Made by a program: the position numbers and the translations under genes
The notes under the pieces: generated by a model
Seen by the model: the letters and a program-made list of their open reading frames with translations, nothing else
Told to the model about the DNA's origin: nothing
Databases searched by the model: none
Part shown: one piece after another, positions 47,298-58,144 of the stretch
How positions within the stretch are numbered: position 1 is the stretch's first letter
Layout of the letters: each line of letters opens with the position of its first letter
Assembly (NCBI GenBank): GCA_011800155.1
Contig: CM022371.1
Location: 2,046,001-2,110,000 of the forward strand
Direction of reading: 5' to 3'
DNA length: 64,000 nt
DNA from: Flammulina velutipes
Lineage: Eukaryota; Basidiomycota; Agaricomycetes; Agaricales; Physalacriaceae

Positions 47298-49064
47298 ATG
47301 TGGCGTCACATCGGGTCCGTATTGTTTATGCTTCGTTGTTTGCTACCACCACTAGCAAGAAAATTATTATTTCGACCAGCAGGCATCATGTCGCGCCGCA
47401 GTATGCGCCTGCAAGCTGTGGACAAGACCACTATAACTCAGGCGACAGTCTCAACATTAGCTCACTCTGACACTGGCAGCATACATGAAGGTTCTATCTC
47501 TGAAGAGGATTCTGAAAGCGAGAGACCGACGAAGAAGCTTCGAACAAAGAAGACTCTCGATGACGACGACGCCACACCCAAGAAAACTCGAACACGCAAG
47601 CCTCGTGCTCCCAAGCCCGAGCCTGTATACGTTATACCTGACGTTGAAAAGCGAACCTCGAATTTCCGTGGGCGATTAGGATACGCTTGCCTCAATACCA
47701 TCCTGCGTAACCAGAAGCCGCCAATTTTCTGCTCCAGGACATGCAGAATCGACACTATAAAGAAGAATGGCATCCAATTTGTGCATGATCTAGCTACGCA
47801 GAATACGAAGGATCTCATGGATTTGATCAAGTGGAATGTAGAGAATGTAGGTCTTTCGATTCGCTTTCAATTCGTCACCTCATGCACATCGCAGAATATA
47901 ACGTTCATGAGAGTCTCTTCAGAGATGTTCCCGTTCGCCTCGCATAAAGTGTACGGGTACAAACTTGCGTCGATACCAGGCATACCAGAGCTCTTGAAAC
48001 AAGCGGGCGACTTGGCGAACAAGCATGGACATCGGTTGACAACCCATCCTGGTCAATTCACGCAGTTGGGCTCCCCACGAGACGGAGTAGTGACTGCATC
48101 ACTTCTTGAACTGGAGTACCACGCCGAGATGCTAGATCTCATGGGACTGGGGCCAGACGCAGTGATGATCATCCATGGAGGTGGTGTCTACGGAGACAAA
48201 GAGGTGACGCTCCAGCGCCTGAAAGAGAATCTCTCCAAGCTGGACGCGACCGAAGGCAGCCGGAGGAGGCTCGTTCTAGAGAACGACGAGCTGTGCTATT
48301 CCGCTGAGGATCTGCTGCCTATCTGTGAAGAGCTGGATATTCCCCTCGTGTTCGATTATCATCACCATTCCTTGAATCCTGGGGCTCTCAGCATTGTGGA
48401 GATTGTTGGGAGGGCGAATGCGATCTTTCGGAGGAGGGGGATTAGGCCTAAGCAGCATCTGAGCGAAGCGAGACCTGGGGCGGAGACGTTGATGGAGCGC
48501 CGGGCGCACGCTGACCGTTGTGAACGACTGCCGGACGAGTTGGACGAAGACATGGGTGCGCACATTACTTTGGCTATTGAGTACGAGCTTACTCATTGGA
48601 TTTCATAGATTTGATGATAGAGGCAAAGGACAAGGAGCAAGCCGTCTTGCATCTGTACAGGATCTATGATTTGAAGGCCGTCAAGCATGGTACGTCGTGT
48701 CGTACTTCTGTGAGACACTAGCTCTGATAGCACGCTTTTAGACTCTCTAAGACCTCCGAATGAGGATCAGACGAAAGAGACCAAGGGAAGAAAATCTAGT
48801 AAAAAGAGTAAGAAGGTTGTTGAGGAGGATGAAGAAACGATGGAAGAAGCTGTCTCGTCGCCCAAGAGGAGTAGACGAAACAGGAAGGAAAAGGACGTCG
48901 ACGAACTTGGAACCACCGAGGGAGACGGACAGGCTGAAAGCACTAAGGCTCCTCGCAAGAAACGACTCGGAGGAACGGAACCGACGACAGTGGATTCAAA
49001 GGGAACAAAGAAGCGGAAGCGGAAGCTGGTGGTGGAAGAGGGAGATAATACAGTAGGCTCGTAG
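47298..49064 (+). CDS. UVE1: UV damage endonuclease UVDE/Uve1
   Basis: TIM-barrel endonuclease that nicks 5' of UV photoproducts, starting the alternative excision repair pathway. An Arg/Leu-rich N-terminus (MWRHIGSVLFMLRCLLPPLA) looks like a mitochondrial presequence; an internal ATG (MSRRSMRLQAV) could start a nuclear form. Core motifs: FRGRLGYACLNTILRN, NGIQFVHDLATQNTKDLMDL, WNVEN|NITFMRVSSEMFPF, HRLTTHPGQFTQLGSPRDGV, ELEYHAEMLDLMGLGPDAVM, IIHGGGVYGDKEVTLQRLKE, LVLENDELCYSAEDLLPICE, PLVFDYHHHSLNPG, then after an intron DLMIEAKDKEQAVLHLYRIY. Metal-binding His and Glu residues are in place. The Lys-rich C-terminus (KKRKRKLVVEEGDN) is a nuclear localisation signal. Three introns. Confidence 0.93.
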
Positions 49065-49113
49065 CATAGGAGTGTGGGGTCGATGAGGAGTCGGAGAGAG
49101 GAGTACCTACCAA

Positions 49114-49838
49114 CTATAGATTTGCTTTAGGCTGGGATGGCTCCATCTTGACATGAACACCGGAAGCAACAAGACGTTTGTGTGTGGCGTTCCAGATCTA
49201 AGTAATCTGGTCAGATTGGGCGCACGTTGAAGAGATCTGTCACTTGCCTCTGTGCGGGCAGTCATTGATTTCGCGCCCACGGTCATGGTTGTGCTAACAA
49301 TCTTGAGCTCATCGCCCCTGCATGAGAATAGATGAGAAGGGAAGAATGCCAGGTAATGAAGCGCTCACAGAGAGGCAGGTGAATGATATGTCATGTTTAT
49401 GGACTGGGACACGGTCGGACGTTGCTTGTCAGGATGCACCATGCCATAAGCAATGATCGGGAGACTTGAGCACCTAGAGAGATTTTGAGAAATTCATTCA
49501 GGACCGGTGTACTAGTAGTACGTACATGTCGACGAGGTAGGCAGAGCAGCCACCGTGGAGCGACATGGAGCCATTCAGCATATCTACATGGTCAGATATT
49601 GACAGTTTGCCTTACGAAGGCTACCTTTATTGACGACGACGCTGCAAACGACTCTTGCCTCGTCTCTGACTTGTTCTTCCTTGTTGGGGAGCAGAGAAAC
49701 CTCGGTGACGACCAGATCCTGCATAATGCTGACGGCGAATCCCCAGGGCACGTTGTCCTCTGAAAATCTGTTGAAAAGTTTGCACGGGTTGGATATCGCG
49801 TCTTTGACATGGGCGGGTGCGTTTCCAGAGACGGGCAT
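49114..49838 (-). CDS. Hotdog-fold acyl-CoA thioesterase (PaaI/ACOT13-like)
   Basis: Predicted thioester hydrolase. MPVSGNAPAHVKDAISNPCK, then SIMQDLVVTEVSLLPNKEEQ and ARVVCSVVVNK lead to the active-site block LNGSMSLHGGCSAYLVDM with the HGG signature. Next come KQRPTVSQSINMTYHSPA, GDELKIVSTTMTVGAKSMTA and TEIWNATHKRLVASGVHVKM, ending PKANL. About four introns. The order (central helix with HGG, then the SINMTYHSPA strand) matches ACOT13-type enzymes. The start lies only 33 bp from the stop of the upstream GatC gene on the same strand, so the two transcripts must overlap or share UTR. Substrate not predictable. Confidence 0.82.
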
Positions 49839-49871
49839 GGTGGATTACTGGCAAGGCTGGGAATACACGTT

Positions 49872-50282
49872 TCAACGCTGTCTATCGGACTCTACGATAT
49901 AGAAGCCGTCCTTAGTCTCTTTAGCGTGGCCCATCAGAGCTCTGCCGGTTGGTTCAGAGTCAGCGCTGAGCGCCACCTTGTCCGCGGCAAACTCGGTAAC
50001 GAGGCCGTCGTCTGTCTTGACGCCGGTAGTGTCGACGAGCTTGACGGCCTCTACGAGACGAATGAGCTGCTCCATGTCATGTTTGAGGGCAGTAAAATGG
50101 GGGGAGCCCAGTGGCGGGGGCTGGAGAGCGGAGAGTTTGTGGAGATGGACAAGTGTGGCGTCGTCGATGGACGGTTTAGGATACGAGGACAATAGGTGGT
50201 TGACAGACCACGTGGGGGTGGCTGGTACGGCGTGTGTGGCGCGGACGAGGGGACGGGATGATGGCCTAAATCGAGAGAACAT
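49872..50282 (-). CDS. GATC: Mitochondrial Glu-tRNA(Gln) amidotransferase subunit C (GatC-like)
   Basis: Small subunit of the GatCAB-type amidotransferase that converts Glu-tRNA(Gln) to Gln-tRNA(Gln) in mitochondria. A single exon of 136 codons: MFSRFRPSSRPLVRATHAVP is an Arg-rich presequence, then TWSVNHLLSSYPKPSIDDAT, LVHLHKLSALQPP (GatC helix) and ALKHDMEQLIRLVEAVKLVD, ending YIVESDRQR. The Asp/Leu/Met-rich helical middle and length fit GatC, but the family is short and weakly conserved, so confidence is moderate. Divergent from the LON-RING gene with 111 bp between starts. Confidence 0.7.
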   Translation of the reverse strand: MFSRFRPSSRPLVRATHAVPATPTWSVNHLLSSYPKPSIDDATLVHLHKLSALQPPPLGSPHFTALKHDMEQLIRLVEAVKLVDTTGVKTDDGLVTEFAADKVALSADSEPTGRALMGHAKETKDGFYIVESDRQR

Positions 50283-50393
50283 GATAAAGGAGTGATCGGA
50301 GTAAGGTTAGGGTTACTCCCGCGATGCGGCACCAGATCGCTTCGTCAGCTGAACTGGACCATGTCCTAACGATGGCCCGTCGAGAATCTGACA

Positions 50394-51539
50394 ATGTTCT
50401 TTTCCTGCTTTCACTGCGACGGCGCGCTGCGTCTTCCAGTCACGTTTAGCTGTGGCCATTCAATCTGCTCGTCCCACTCTCTCCAGGCTTGTCCAAAAAA
50501 CTGTCCAGACCAGCTCCCAGTCCTCGCAAATCACGATGTCACTCTCGCAAAGCTCATAGCCCTCGTTGACGACGACGACGACCTGGTAGCACATCTTCGC
50601 GCAGAAACAGCCAGACAGAGACAAACACGGCCCGGGGTTCCCCTCATACAGCCTAATCCGCTCGACGACGAGCTCAACTGCGAAATATGTGCACAGCTCT
50701 TCTACGAGCCAGTCACTACCCAGTGCCAGCATACCTTTTGCAAACCGTGCATACAGCGCTCTCTCGACCATTCAGCCACGTGTCCCCTCTGTCGCGCGCC
50801 CCTCTCCCCCATCGCGCCCGTTAATCCAAACGTACTCTTGCTTGCCCTTCTCAAGTCACGGTTCGCGTCTCAGTATGCTGCAAGAGCAGCCGCACTCGTT
50901 CCCCCGACCAGGCTCGATACCCCCATCTTCATCTGCCAACTATCCTTTCCCGGTTTCCCCACTTTCCTGCACTTTTTCGAGCCGCGGTACAAGCTCATGC
51001 TCCGCAGAGCCCTCGACCATTCCCCCCTTCATCCTCACTTTGGCATGATCATGCGCGACATGGAATACGGCACCATGCTCGACATACGCTCCGTCCAGAT
51101 GCTCGAGGACGGACGTTCGCTCGTCGAGACCTTTGGCACGTACCGCTTCAGGATACTCGAAAGGGGTATTTTGGATGGCTACACAGTCGCAAGAATAGAG
51201 CGTATAGACGACATTCCCATCGACGTAGATCCAGATCAGCCCAATTCCGTATTGATTGCGCATTGCCTCAAATTCCTCAATCATCTGCACTCGCATTCCG
51301 TCCCATGGGTCGTACAGCGACTCTCTATATCATACGGACCTCCTCCGTCCTATGCGACGGCCCTCGAAAATCCCGCCGCCTTCTCCTTCTACGTTGCCAT
51401 GATTCTGCCCATCGCAGAGACGGAAAAGGCAAAGTTCCTCCCCATAAAGTCCGTCAACATGAGGCTTAGCATGTGCGTCTGGTGGATTGAAGGTCTACGG
51501 CAAGAATGGTGGTTTGACCGCGGGTGTGTCATTTTATAA
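50394..51539 (+). CDS. LON-substrate-binding/RING finger protein (LONRF-like)
   Basis: Probable E3 ubiquitin ligase. Intronless, 381 codons. An N-terminal partial RING-like Cys/His cluster (CFHCDGALRLPVTFSCGHSI) is followed by a canonical RING: CEICAQLFYEPVTTQCQHTF, CKPCIQRSLDHSATCPLCRA. The C-terminal Lon N-domain begins IFICQLSFPGFPTFLHFFEP and RYKLMLRRALD, then GTMLDIRSVQMLEDGRSLVE, YRFRILERGILDGYTVARIE and AMILPIAETEKAKFLPI, ending DRGCVIL. The order RING then LON matches animal LONRF1-3 and their fungal relatives. The ATG at 50394 is the first in frame. Confidence 0.9.
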   Translation: MFFSCFHCDGALRLPVTFSCGHSICSSHSLQACPKNCPDQLPVLANHDVTLAKLIALVDDDDDLVAHLRAETARQRQTRPGVPLIQPNPLDDELNCEICAQLFYEPVTTQCQHTFCKPCIQRSLDHSATCPLCRAPLSPIAPVNPNVLLLALLKSRFASQYAARAAALVPPTRLDTPIFICQLSFPGFPTFLHFFEPRYKLMLRRALDHSPLHPHFGMIMRDMEYGTMLDIRSVQMLEDGRSLVETFGTYRFRILERGILDGYTVARIERIDDIPIDVDPDQPNSVLIAHCLKFLNHLHSHSVPWVVQRLSISYGPPPSYATALENPAAFSFYVAMILPIAETEKAKFLPIKSVNMRLSMCVWWIEGLRQEWWFDRGCVIL

Positions 51540-52634
51540 CCTATCTCTTTGATTTTTGGGACCAACGTTTAGATTTTATCTGCCACTTGAGCTTGATGTA
51601 TGACTGACTGTACTTTTACACGCTTTCGCTCACTTCTGTAATGACTAGCTTCCGTCGATACCAATTTCAATCCAACATATAATGCATTCAACAATTACTA
51701 CCTATAATGAACAACAATCTACATATGCATTCATAGTAATGATGAACGCATGCACCCAACAATCCGGTGAACAAGTAGGTCCGGCCATGGTCCGCGGATC
51801 GAGCGCCACAGAAAATGCGCAGACCATAATTGGACTTTTTTTGATCATGAATGGCTTGGATATTCCAGAGTTGGTGATATCTACTGCGTAATAATCTCAC
51901 CTTTCATGGGAAAATATGTCAGAACGCTGTCTGCGAACTGTATCAGCTAAACTGGGCACTGGGAAGTTGCACAGATCTCGAGCGACAGCGAGCTTAGGCT
52001 CGAAATCGGCGATGGACAGCAAGAATATTGCGTGTCCGAGTTTAAAACCAGGCATAAGAGGCTGAGAACCTCTGTCTAGTATCGATTGTAGCCTCAATTA
52101 GTCGATCCTTTGATCACGATCCCTGGAGTTAGAGGCGATGTCTCTCCAGAGGAAGAGCGACAGCAACTCCGATCGGGAATTACTAAAACGAGTTGTTGCC
52201 GCTATAATTCTTTTCTCGATAGAAGCCCTGTATTAAATCATTAATGAACAGCGCGAAGGTTGTGGCGTAGACAGTACTGGCGATCATTCTACGCCATATA
52301 AATTGGTAAATACAGGATCTCAAGGCTTCATGCGGCTTTTAAAACAGTTTCTATCGTCGCGAACAACGCGGTAGGAGTTCAAGGACCTGTTGTACTGGTG
52401 TCAAATACGGTCATGTGACTTTGTGACCGGGCAATTCACTTTGGTTTGACTTGTCTCTCGCGTTCTCGGAAAGCACGGACAGAAAATATCCAGCTGATTA
52501 TATCTTACAGACGAATGCCACGTCCCAGGTGAAGAATCTCCCAATAATGTATCGATTATTGAATTTGTAGAATGCTTTGTCATCTGACACCATATGTGAT
52601 GTGATTTGGCAATGTGCATTTGCCTTTTACCACC
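51540..52634. other. Intergenic region, about 1.1 kb
   Basis: No gene supported. Short frames exist on both strands without motifs. An inverted repeat TGGCGTAGA / TCTACGCCA (52263-52271 and 52288-52296, 16-nt spacer) and a GCGCCACA site (51803-51810) are the only structured features I see. The right end is the promoter of the CAF16 gene. Confidence 0.4.
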
Positions 52635-53741
52635 ATGACCACTGTGACCATCGCCGTTGACGGCCTCACCTACGCCTACAGTGCAAAGAGTCCTTCGCAC
52701 GTCCTGTCTGACATTAATCTCAGTCTTCCCGAGGGATCCAGAACAGTCTTAGTTGGCGCTAACGGAGGTCTCTACCATCTCGATCTCCGCCTGGATCCGA
52801 ACTCACCTCCATTTTTCTAGCGGGGAAATCAACTCTGCTGCAGATTCTGGCTGGCAAGCGACTGGTAAACACGCCCGGTGCCGACATTCGCATTAAAGGC
52901 TGCGACGTGTTTCGTCAATCACCACCGGGAGTGTCCTTTCTGGGTACTGAATGGTACGTTGTTAATTTCTGGTCGCCGATTGTACGCGACTGACAGGCGT
53001 GGTAGGGCGATGAATCCTGTCGTTCGCGGCGATATCGTTGTGTCACATTTTCTCGATTCCGTTGGAGGATACCGTTACAAGGAACGTCGCGATCGACTGC
53101 TCGATCTGCTCGACATCGATCTGGATTGGCACATGCACCAAATATCTGATGGTGAACGGCGCCGAGTTCAACTCTGCTTCGGGCTTATGATGCCTTGGGA
53201 TGTTCTCCTGCTTGATGAAGTACGTACTTTTTCGCCACACGCTTCCTGGATACTCTGATCTGACATACCGATAGGTCACAGTCGACCTTGACGTCCTCGT
53301 GCGCGATGATCTCCTCAAGTTCCTCCGACAGGACTCTGAGGAGAGAGGAGCAACGATTCTCTGTCCGTCTATCTCTCAACATCAGCTTTCCCATGCTGAA
53401 ATATTGCAGATGCTACCCACATTTTCGATGGTCTGAATGATTTCCCGACCCATGTAGCACACATGAGGTTTGGATCCTTTCTGACTCCCCCGACCGCATG
53501 GCCCTTTGCGGACGCTAAAGGCTCTCAAACCACTCTCTACCACGTTGCCCTCCAGTGGCTGAAGGAAGATCGCGAACACAGAAAACAACTTGAAGCCTCT
53601 GGGCAGAAGAAGCGTGGTGCTCGATCTAACGACGCCGTACCCACCGACTCTGAAGTGTTCTACAGCAAGTATGTCACAATCTCTGCTTGACGAGGAACCT
53701 TCTGAACCTCACACTTTTTCAGGTACGACTATAGCCACTAG
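52635..53741 (+). CDS. CAF16: CAF16-type ABC ATPase
   Basis: Soluble single ATP-binding cassette protein, linked in yeast to the Ccr4-Not complex. Start [20 protein letters not shown]. The Walker A motif is split by an intron: [22 protein letters not shown]. Then [39 protein letters not shown], the signature-like [20 protein letters not shown], Walker [21 protein letters not shown], and [20 protein letters not shown] with the switch His. The C-terminal part is [20 protein letters not shown] and [17 protein letters not shown]. The last intron (GTATGT...TTTTCAG) leads to a tiny final exon ending YDYSH. Five introns. All nucleotide-binding motifs are intact. Confidence 0.92.
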
Positions 53742-53764
53742 ATTTCTGACTATCGCCATGGAAG

Positions 53765-53867
53765 GATCGTCTTCAACAAGACGATCTTGTAACGGCTTTC
53801 GACTGTTTTCAACAACTGTATCTTTAGCACTGTACGCAAATTCGGGACTCTGTTTTCAACAACTGTA
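53765..53867 (+). repeat. 3' UTR hairpin and 18-bp direct repeat
   Basis: 24 bp after the CAF16 stop: a perfect stem GATCGTCTT (53765-53773), loop CAAC, AAGACGATC (53778-53786). Further on, CTGTTTTCAACAACTGTA occurs twice (53803-53820 and 53850-53867), 47 bp apart. Confidence 0.6.
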
Positions 53868-53991
53868 CGTATAGATAGATAATTGTAGCACTAAACGTCT
53901 TTTCAACACAGACTAGTTTGTCACTTCCTTTTGACTTCCCAGCAGCGCTCGTCTCACGAAAATTCAAGACAAAACTGCTACGTTGTGCAGG

Positions 53992-55299
53992 CTACGACAA
54001 TACCTGTACGTTACGCGCTAACCAGACAAAGGTACTACTATTAGTGACATTCATCGCGCTCTGCACTGCCTCCCCCAAGTATATCTCGTGGAGACGCTGA
54101 TTAACCATCTCTCCTTTCCAATCGCCGAACAGCAATCCCAGTATCGGACTCCTTGGAATTACCCAGCCGTCCGTCGTGAACCCCAGTTGGTTCGGATGAT
54201 CAACCAACAAATGGAATGTGGCGCCAAACCAAAGAAGTGTCCAAGCATATCCCACATATCTCATCTTCTTCTTATCCAGAGAATCACCAGCTAATGAGAT
54301 CGCATAGTCCTCGAATGTAATGGCTACGGCCTGGAGGAGGAAAAACGCCATTTGTTCGTACGCGCCATCCCAATTGGCGTGCATCAGGTGGTCAGCGGAG
54401 ACGTGAATGAGCCCGGAGAGGAAAAAGGCGGTGTATAGTTGTGTGTATGACGATGCGGCGCTGCCTGGTTTGCATCCTAGACGGCGTGCAAGCCAGCGGC
54501 CGTGCGCAGAGAAAGGCTAGGATACGAGCGATCATGGTTAGTCTCGTATGACCCGCGCATGGTATGTACTCACAACTCTAAACAGCTGGTGCCACGTTCG
54601 ACCCCAGAAACGTCTAACGGTGTACGCATCCCCCCAGTGCCCGTAGTGATCAACCCACTCCTCCTCACTAGACAATCCCGTCCCTACACTCGCCAAACTC
54701 AACAAAGTATGCTGAACACCCGACCTTGCTTTGGGGATGCATCCGAATGCCCATGCATTCAGAATGCAAATCAGCCATGAGCTCCCAGTTGGGCTGGCGC
54801 GCATATACACGCTCGCCAGGTCCCATACCAGGAGCTGTTTGGCGATGAAGGACAGCTGGCGGAGTATGAATGGGGTTGTCGGGTCGCGAGGGCGAGTTTT
54901 GCGTAAGGATGGAGGCTCGTGTGTCCATCCGACACCATGCACAGATAGCAGCAGGCGCGAGCCCATGTATAGACGCTTGAAGAAGGATGGTTCGTCCGCG
55001 ATGCTTGTCTCCTTGTTGCGCTTCAGCCTATAGTCTCGGTTGGGATCGTCGAGGATGAGGTAATTCGAGGCTAGGAGGAGGGTATGTGCAAGGACGACGC
55101 CGAGCGCGTAGTCTTTTGTGGGACTACCAGTGCTTCGGAAAGAATTGGTGATGTTGGATAGGGCGACAGTTGAGAAAAGGGATAGACGTAGGAAGCGATT
55201 ACTTGTCGTGCAAGAAAGACATATAGATATTAGGGAAATGAGGAGTAGTGGGATAGAGAATTTATCGCGGTCAGGTAGGGTGGCTTGCAGGGCTTCCAT
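53992..55299 (-). CDS. Wax-synthase-like membrane-bound O-acyltransferase
   Basis: MBOAT_2-type acyltransferase; relatives make wax esters or acetylate fungal terpenoids and trichothecenes. Exon 1 (MEALQATLPDRDKFSIPLLL and on) holds several TM helices and the motif RRFWGRTWHQLFR. An intron (GTGAGT...ATCCTAG) joins PFSAHGRWLARRLGCKPGSA and YTQLYTAFFLSGLIHVSADH, whose His residues form the catalytic region. TM helices follow (EQMAFFLLQAVAITFEDYAI, RYVGYAWTLLWFGATFHLLV). The C-terminus is VWLARNVQVLS. About 430 residues. Both conserved His blocks are present. The acyl acceptor is unknown; no terpene or polyketide synthase is adjacent. Confidence 0.87.
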
Positions 55300-55647
55300 T
55301 TTACAGTATGTTTCGTTAGAAAAACATATCGTTTTGTACCAAGTCGGAGGTTTCTAATCCTTAGATGGTTAGTAGGTGGTGCACAGATTAGCGAGACCGA
55401 TTGCATGCAATGCGATAGTCAAATTTCGAGCCGGAGACCTTCCAGCGGTTAGCTATATGGCGGGGTCTGGATCACAAGTACACCTATGGGTCACTTCGTA
55501 CGATCCATTTTCTCTCTTCTCGGAAATCAGCGAGTTGCGCCACAATTTCGTAAAGGCTTCGCTTACTCGTTGCGGTGGTGCATAGAAACATGTATCAGGT
55601 AATTCAAATTCGCACCTTTTGTGGCACACTCTCTGTATACATATATT
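55300..55647. other. Intergenic between MBOAT start and GST A stop
   Basis: 348 bp, no supported gene. It must hold the MBOAT promoter. One TTGCGCCACAATT motif (55536-55544; reverse complement TGTGGCGCAA). Confidence 0.4.
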
Positions 55648-56583
55648 TTAAAGTCCCAGAGGCAGCGGGATAGTGAGTCCCTCTTTTACAGCGGGCCTAG
55701 CAGCAATACGCTCCGCCCACGCCTTTACATTGGGCCATTCATCCAGGTTTTCTATCCCGCTGAACTTGTGGATTCGGATCCTGGTGGAGATTTAGTATCA
55801 CCGCGATTATTGCGTCAACAATTACATACAACGGCCAGACATTGTATTCAGCGATAGAGATCTTGTCTCCGACAAGCCAGTCGCGGTCTGCGAGACGAAT
55901 GTTCAAGACGTTGTACAGCCTCTTGGTCTCGTCAAGATAGCCTATGTATATGAATCAGTCAACACGGTGGACACTGTTACTAAAGAAGCGCCACGTACGT
56001 TTCTTGGCATACGGAATGTCTTCTCGTGCAAAGTGGAGGAAATGGTTGAGCTGTGATTGCATAACATTCACGCCGCCATGCTGATGTATGTCAGCGACAC
56101 AACGAGGTGTCAGGACGTCAGACTCACAGCGAAGAAGATCCATTGAAGCATCTCGCTTTCCTCGTTCGACTTTGAAGGGAAACCGAATTTGTTGTCCTTG
56201 TCGTAGTGTTGTTGGAGGTATAGCAAGATAGCAGCGGACTCGATGACGACGAAGTCATCACGGGCATGGTCGACGAGGACGGGGACGCGTTCGTTGGGGT
56301 TCAATTTTACGAACCACGGTTCCTAGTAATACGGTAGTTGAGTAATGCTTTGTATTCGAGCACCAGATAGTAGAAAGAGCTAACCTTTGTTTCGTTTTTC
56401 ATGATATCGAGCGCCTGCCATCTATGCCATACTTGGTTAGTTTTGATGTAGGTCTAAAGGGAATGATTAAACCCACTCGTAATCGATAGCAGGATAAACA
56501 GCCTTGAGCTCCTGGAGGAAGATGGAGATTTTATGACCATTGGGCGTGCCAACAGTATAGAGCTTGAGAAGCTTCTCGGACAT
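55648..56583 (-). CDS. Glutathione S-transferase A, Ure2p-like
   Basis: First of three tandem paralogues. Cytosolic GST of the fungal Ure2p-like class, with glutathione conjugation or peroxidase roles in detoxification. Six exons: [20 protein letters not shown] and [16 protein letters not shown] (thioredoxin fold, PNG motif), WQALDIMKNETK, then EPWFVKLNPNERVPVLVDHA with the cis-Pro, and [20 protein letters not shown] (E-S motif for the glutathione gamma-Glu). Next are [68 protein letters not shown] and NLDEWPNVKAWAERIAARPA, ending TIPLPLGL. Protein about 240 residues. All joins are in phase, so the gene looks intact. Confidence 0.92.
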
Positions 56584-56599
56584 GGTGGAGTTTGTTCGT

Positions 56600-56695
56600 T
56601 GTTGGGTCAAGGACGATATTAAATACGCGTCTTGCCTGGTTCTGGATGACTTCCACGTATGCGAAGAAGGCTCACAAATCCTTGACAAAGCAATG
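56600..56695 (-). promoter_or_regulatory. GST A promoter with elements shared in the array
   Basis: On the minus strand, reading toward the GST A ATG: TTTGTCAAGGATTTGTGAGCC (plus-strand GGCTCACAAATCCTTGACAAAG at about 56669-56690), then CAAGACGCGTATTTAA about 30-50 bp from the ATG. The ACGCGT hexamer is the fungal MCB-type box and TATTTAA a TATA-like box. GST B keeps CAAGACGCGTACTTAA at the same place, and GST C keeps CGTATTTAA. Confidence 0.55.
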
Positions 56696-56699
56696 CATC

Positions 56700-57171
56700 A
56701 GCAGATCATAAGAAGTTGACTGGGACTCAGCATCGTAGCGATCTTACGTGTCTCCAGCACTGTCAGCGATTGGTGTCAATCGCAAAGCTACCACCACTGA
56801 TAGCCTAGGAGACTGTAAGAGGTATGCAAGGGATTGGTGTTGTTAGAATGGATCGGAAGACAGCGCTCTGGTGATGCCGTGCTTGATTGTATTGGACGCG
56901 ACGCGTAGTCTTCCTTCGAGACTTGCCATTCCGAGGAAACAGGAGGAGTCAGTGCCCACGATATGTACAGCAACTAGAAGACGGGTAGTGAAGATATCGA
57001 ACCAGAGAACTTCCAAGTTTCCTTCGAGGGGTTTGAATGGAACTATGGTCAAAGAAGGTAGGATTCGTGTTGCCATGTCCTACAAACATTGTATCTTGCT
57101 TTCCTAAATGTCACGCACCACTGATAGTACCAAAAGAGTCAGCACAAGAGGACGCATACGTAAATGGTACG
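56700..57171. other. Spacer between GST A promoter and GST B stop
   Basis: About 470 bp. A 77-codon minus frame (MATRILPSLTIVPFKPLEGN...) has no GST similarity and no family I know. Nothing else is supported. Confidence 0.35.
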
Positions 57172-58104
57172 TCAGAGCTCACCTGTGTCAGCGGGAATGG
57201 GAGACGGGGGCAACAAAATCCCCTCTTTCACAGCTGGCCTGGCAGCAATGCGATCGAACCAAGCCTTGAGACCGGGCCATTCGTCCAGACTCTCGATGCC
57301 ACTGAGCCTGTGGACGGAGATCCTGGCTGGAGTCAGTATTCTGATTACTCGTGTGAACGTAGCATACCATGGCCAGACGTTGATATCGGCCAGAGAGATC
57401 TTGTCTCCAGCAAGCCATTCGCGGTCCGTTAGACGGATGTTCAGGACGCCGTAAAGTCTCTTGGTCTCGTCAAGGTAGCCTGGTGATGTGATCAGCAATA
57501 TGATTAGACATAGGGAACGTAACATACGCTTCTTGGCGTATGGAATGTCCTCTGGTGCCCATCTAATGAAGTGATTCAGCTGCCCTTGCATGGGGCCAAC
57601 ACCACCATGCTAAATGAGCGGTAAGCATAGAGGTGATGGCACAAGTCCAAGAGGCTAACAGCAAAGAATATCCATTGAAGCATTTCGCTCTCCTCGTTCG
57701 ACTTTGCGGGAAAGCCAAACTTGTTGTCCTTGTCATAGTGCTGGAGGAGGTACAACAGGATAGCAGCAGTCTCGAAGACAATAAAGTCATCTCGGGTGTG
57801 ATCGATGAGGACGGGGACGCGTCCGTTAGGGTTCAATTTGAGGAACCATGGCTCCTGGAGGGTATGTGTGTTTAAGCTAAGCAATGGAACTCCAACCTGA
57901 GGACGAACCTTTTGTTCAAGACCCATAAGATCAATGATTTGATATCTATGCAATCGTCAGTTTTCCGATATACTATAGTGGAGAAAAATGTTGAACGCAC
58001 TCCCAATCGATATCAGGATAGACAGCCTTGAGCTCCTGCAAGAAGACAGAGACCTTGTGGCCGTTGGGAGTGCCAACAGTGTAGAGCTTGAAGTTCTTCG
58101 ACAT
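57172..58104 (-). CDS. Glutathione S-transferase B, Ure2p-like
   Basis: Middle member of the array with the same exon plan as [24 protein letters not shown] and [15 protein letters not shown], then [135 protein letters not shown] and [20 protein letters not shown], ending PADTGEL. The last codons GGT GAG CTC could instead be a splice donor (GTGAGC), giving another C-terminus. Coding region intact; its promoter seems to have been split (see findings). Confidence 0.92.
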
Positions 58105-58144
58105 TATGGGAGTCATAATGTATTCTGTCGCGTTAGAAATGCTT

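Noticed and set aside
56843..57076. 77-codon minus-strand frame between GST A and GST B
   Set aside because: Considered as a relic of a fourth GST, but it shares no GST motif.
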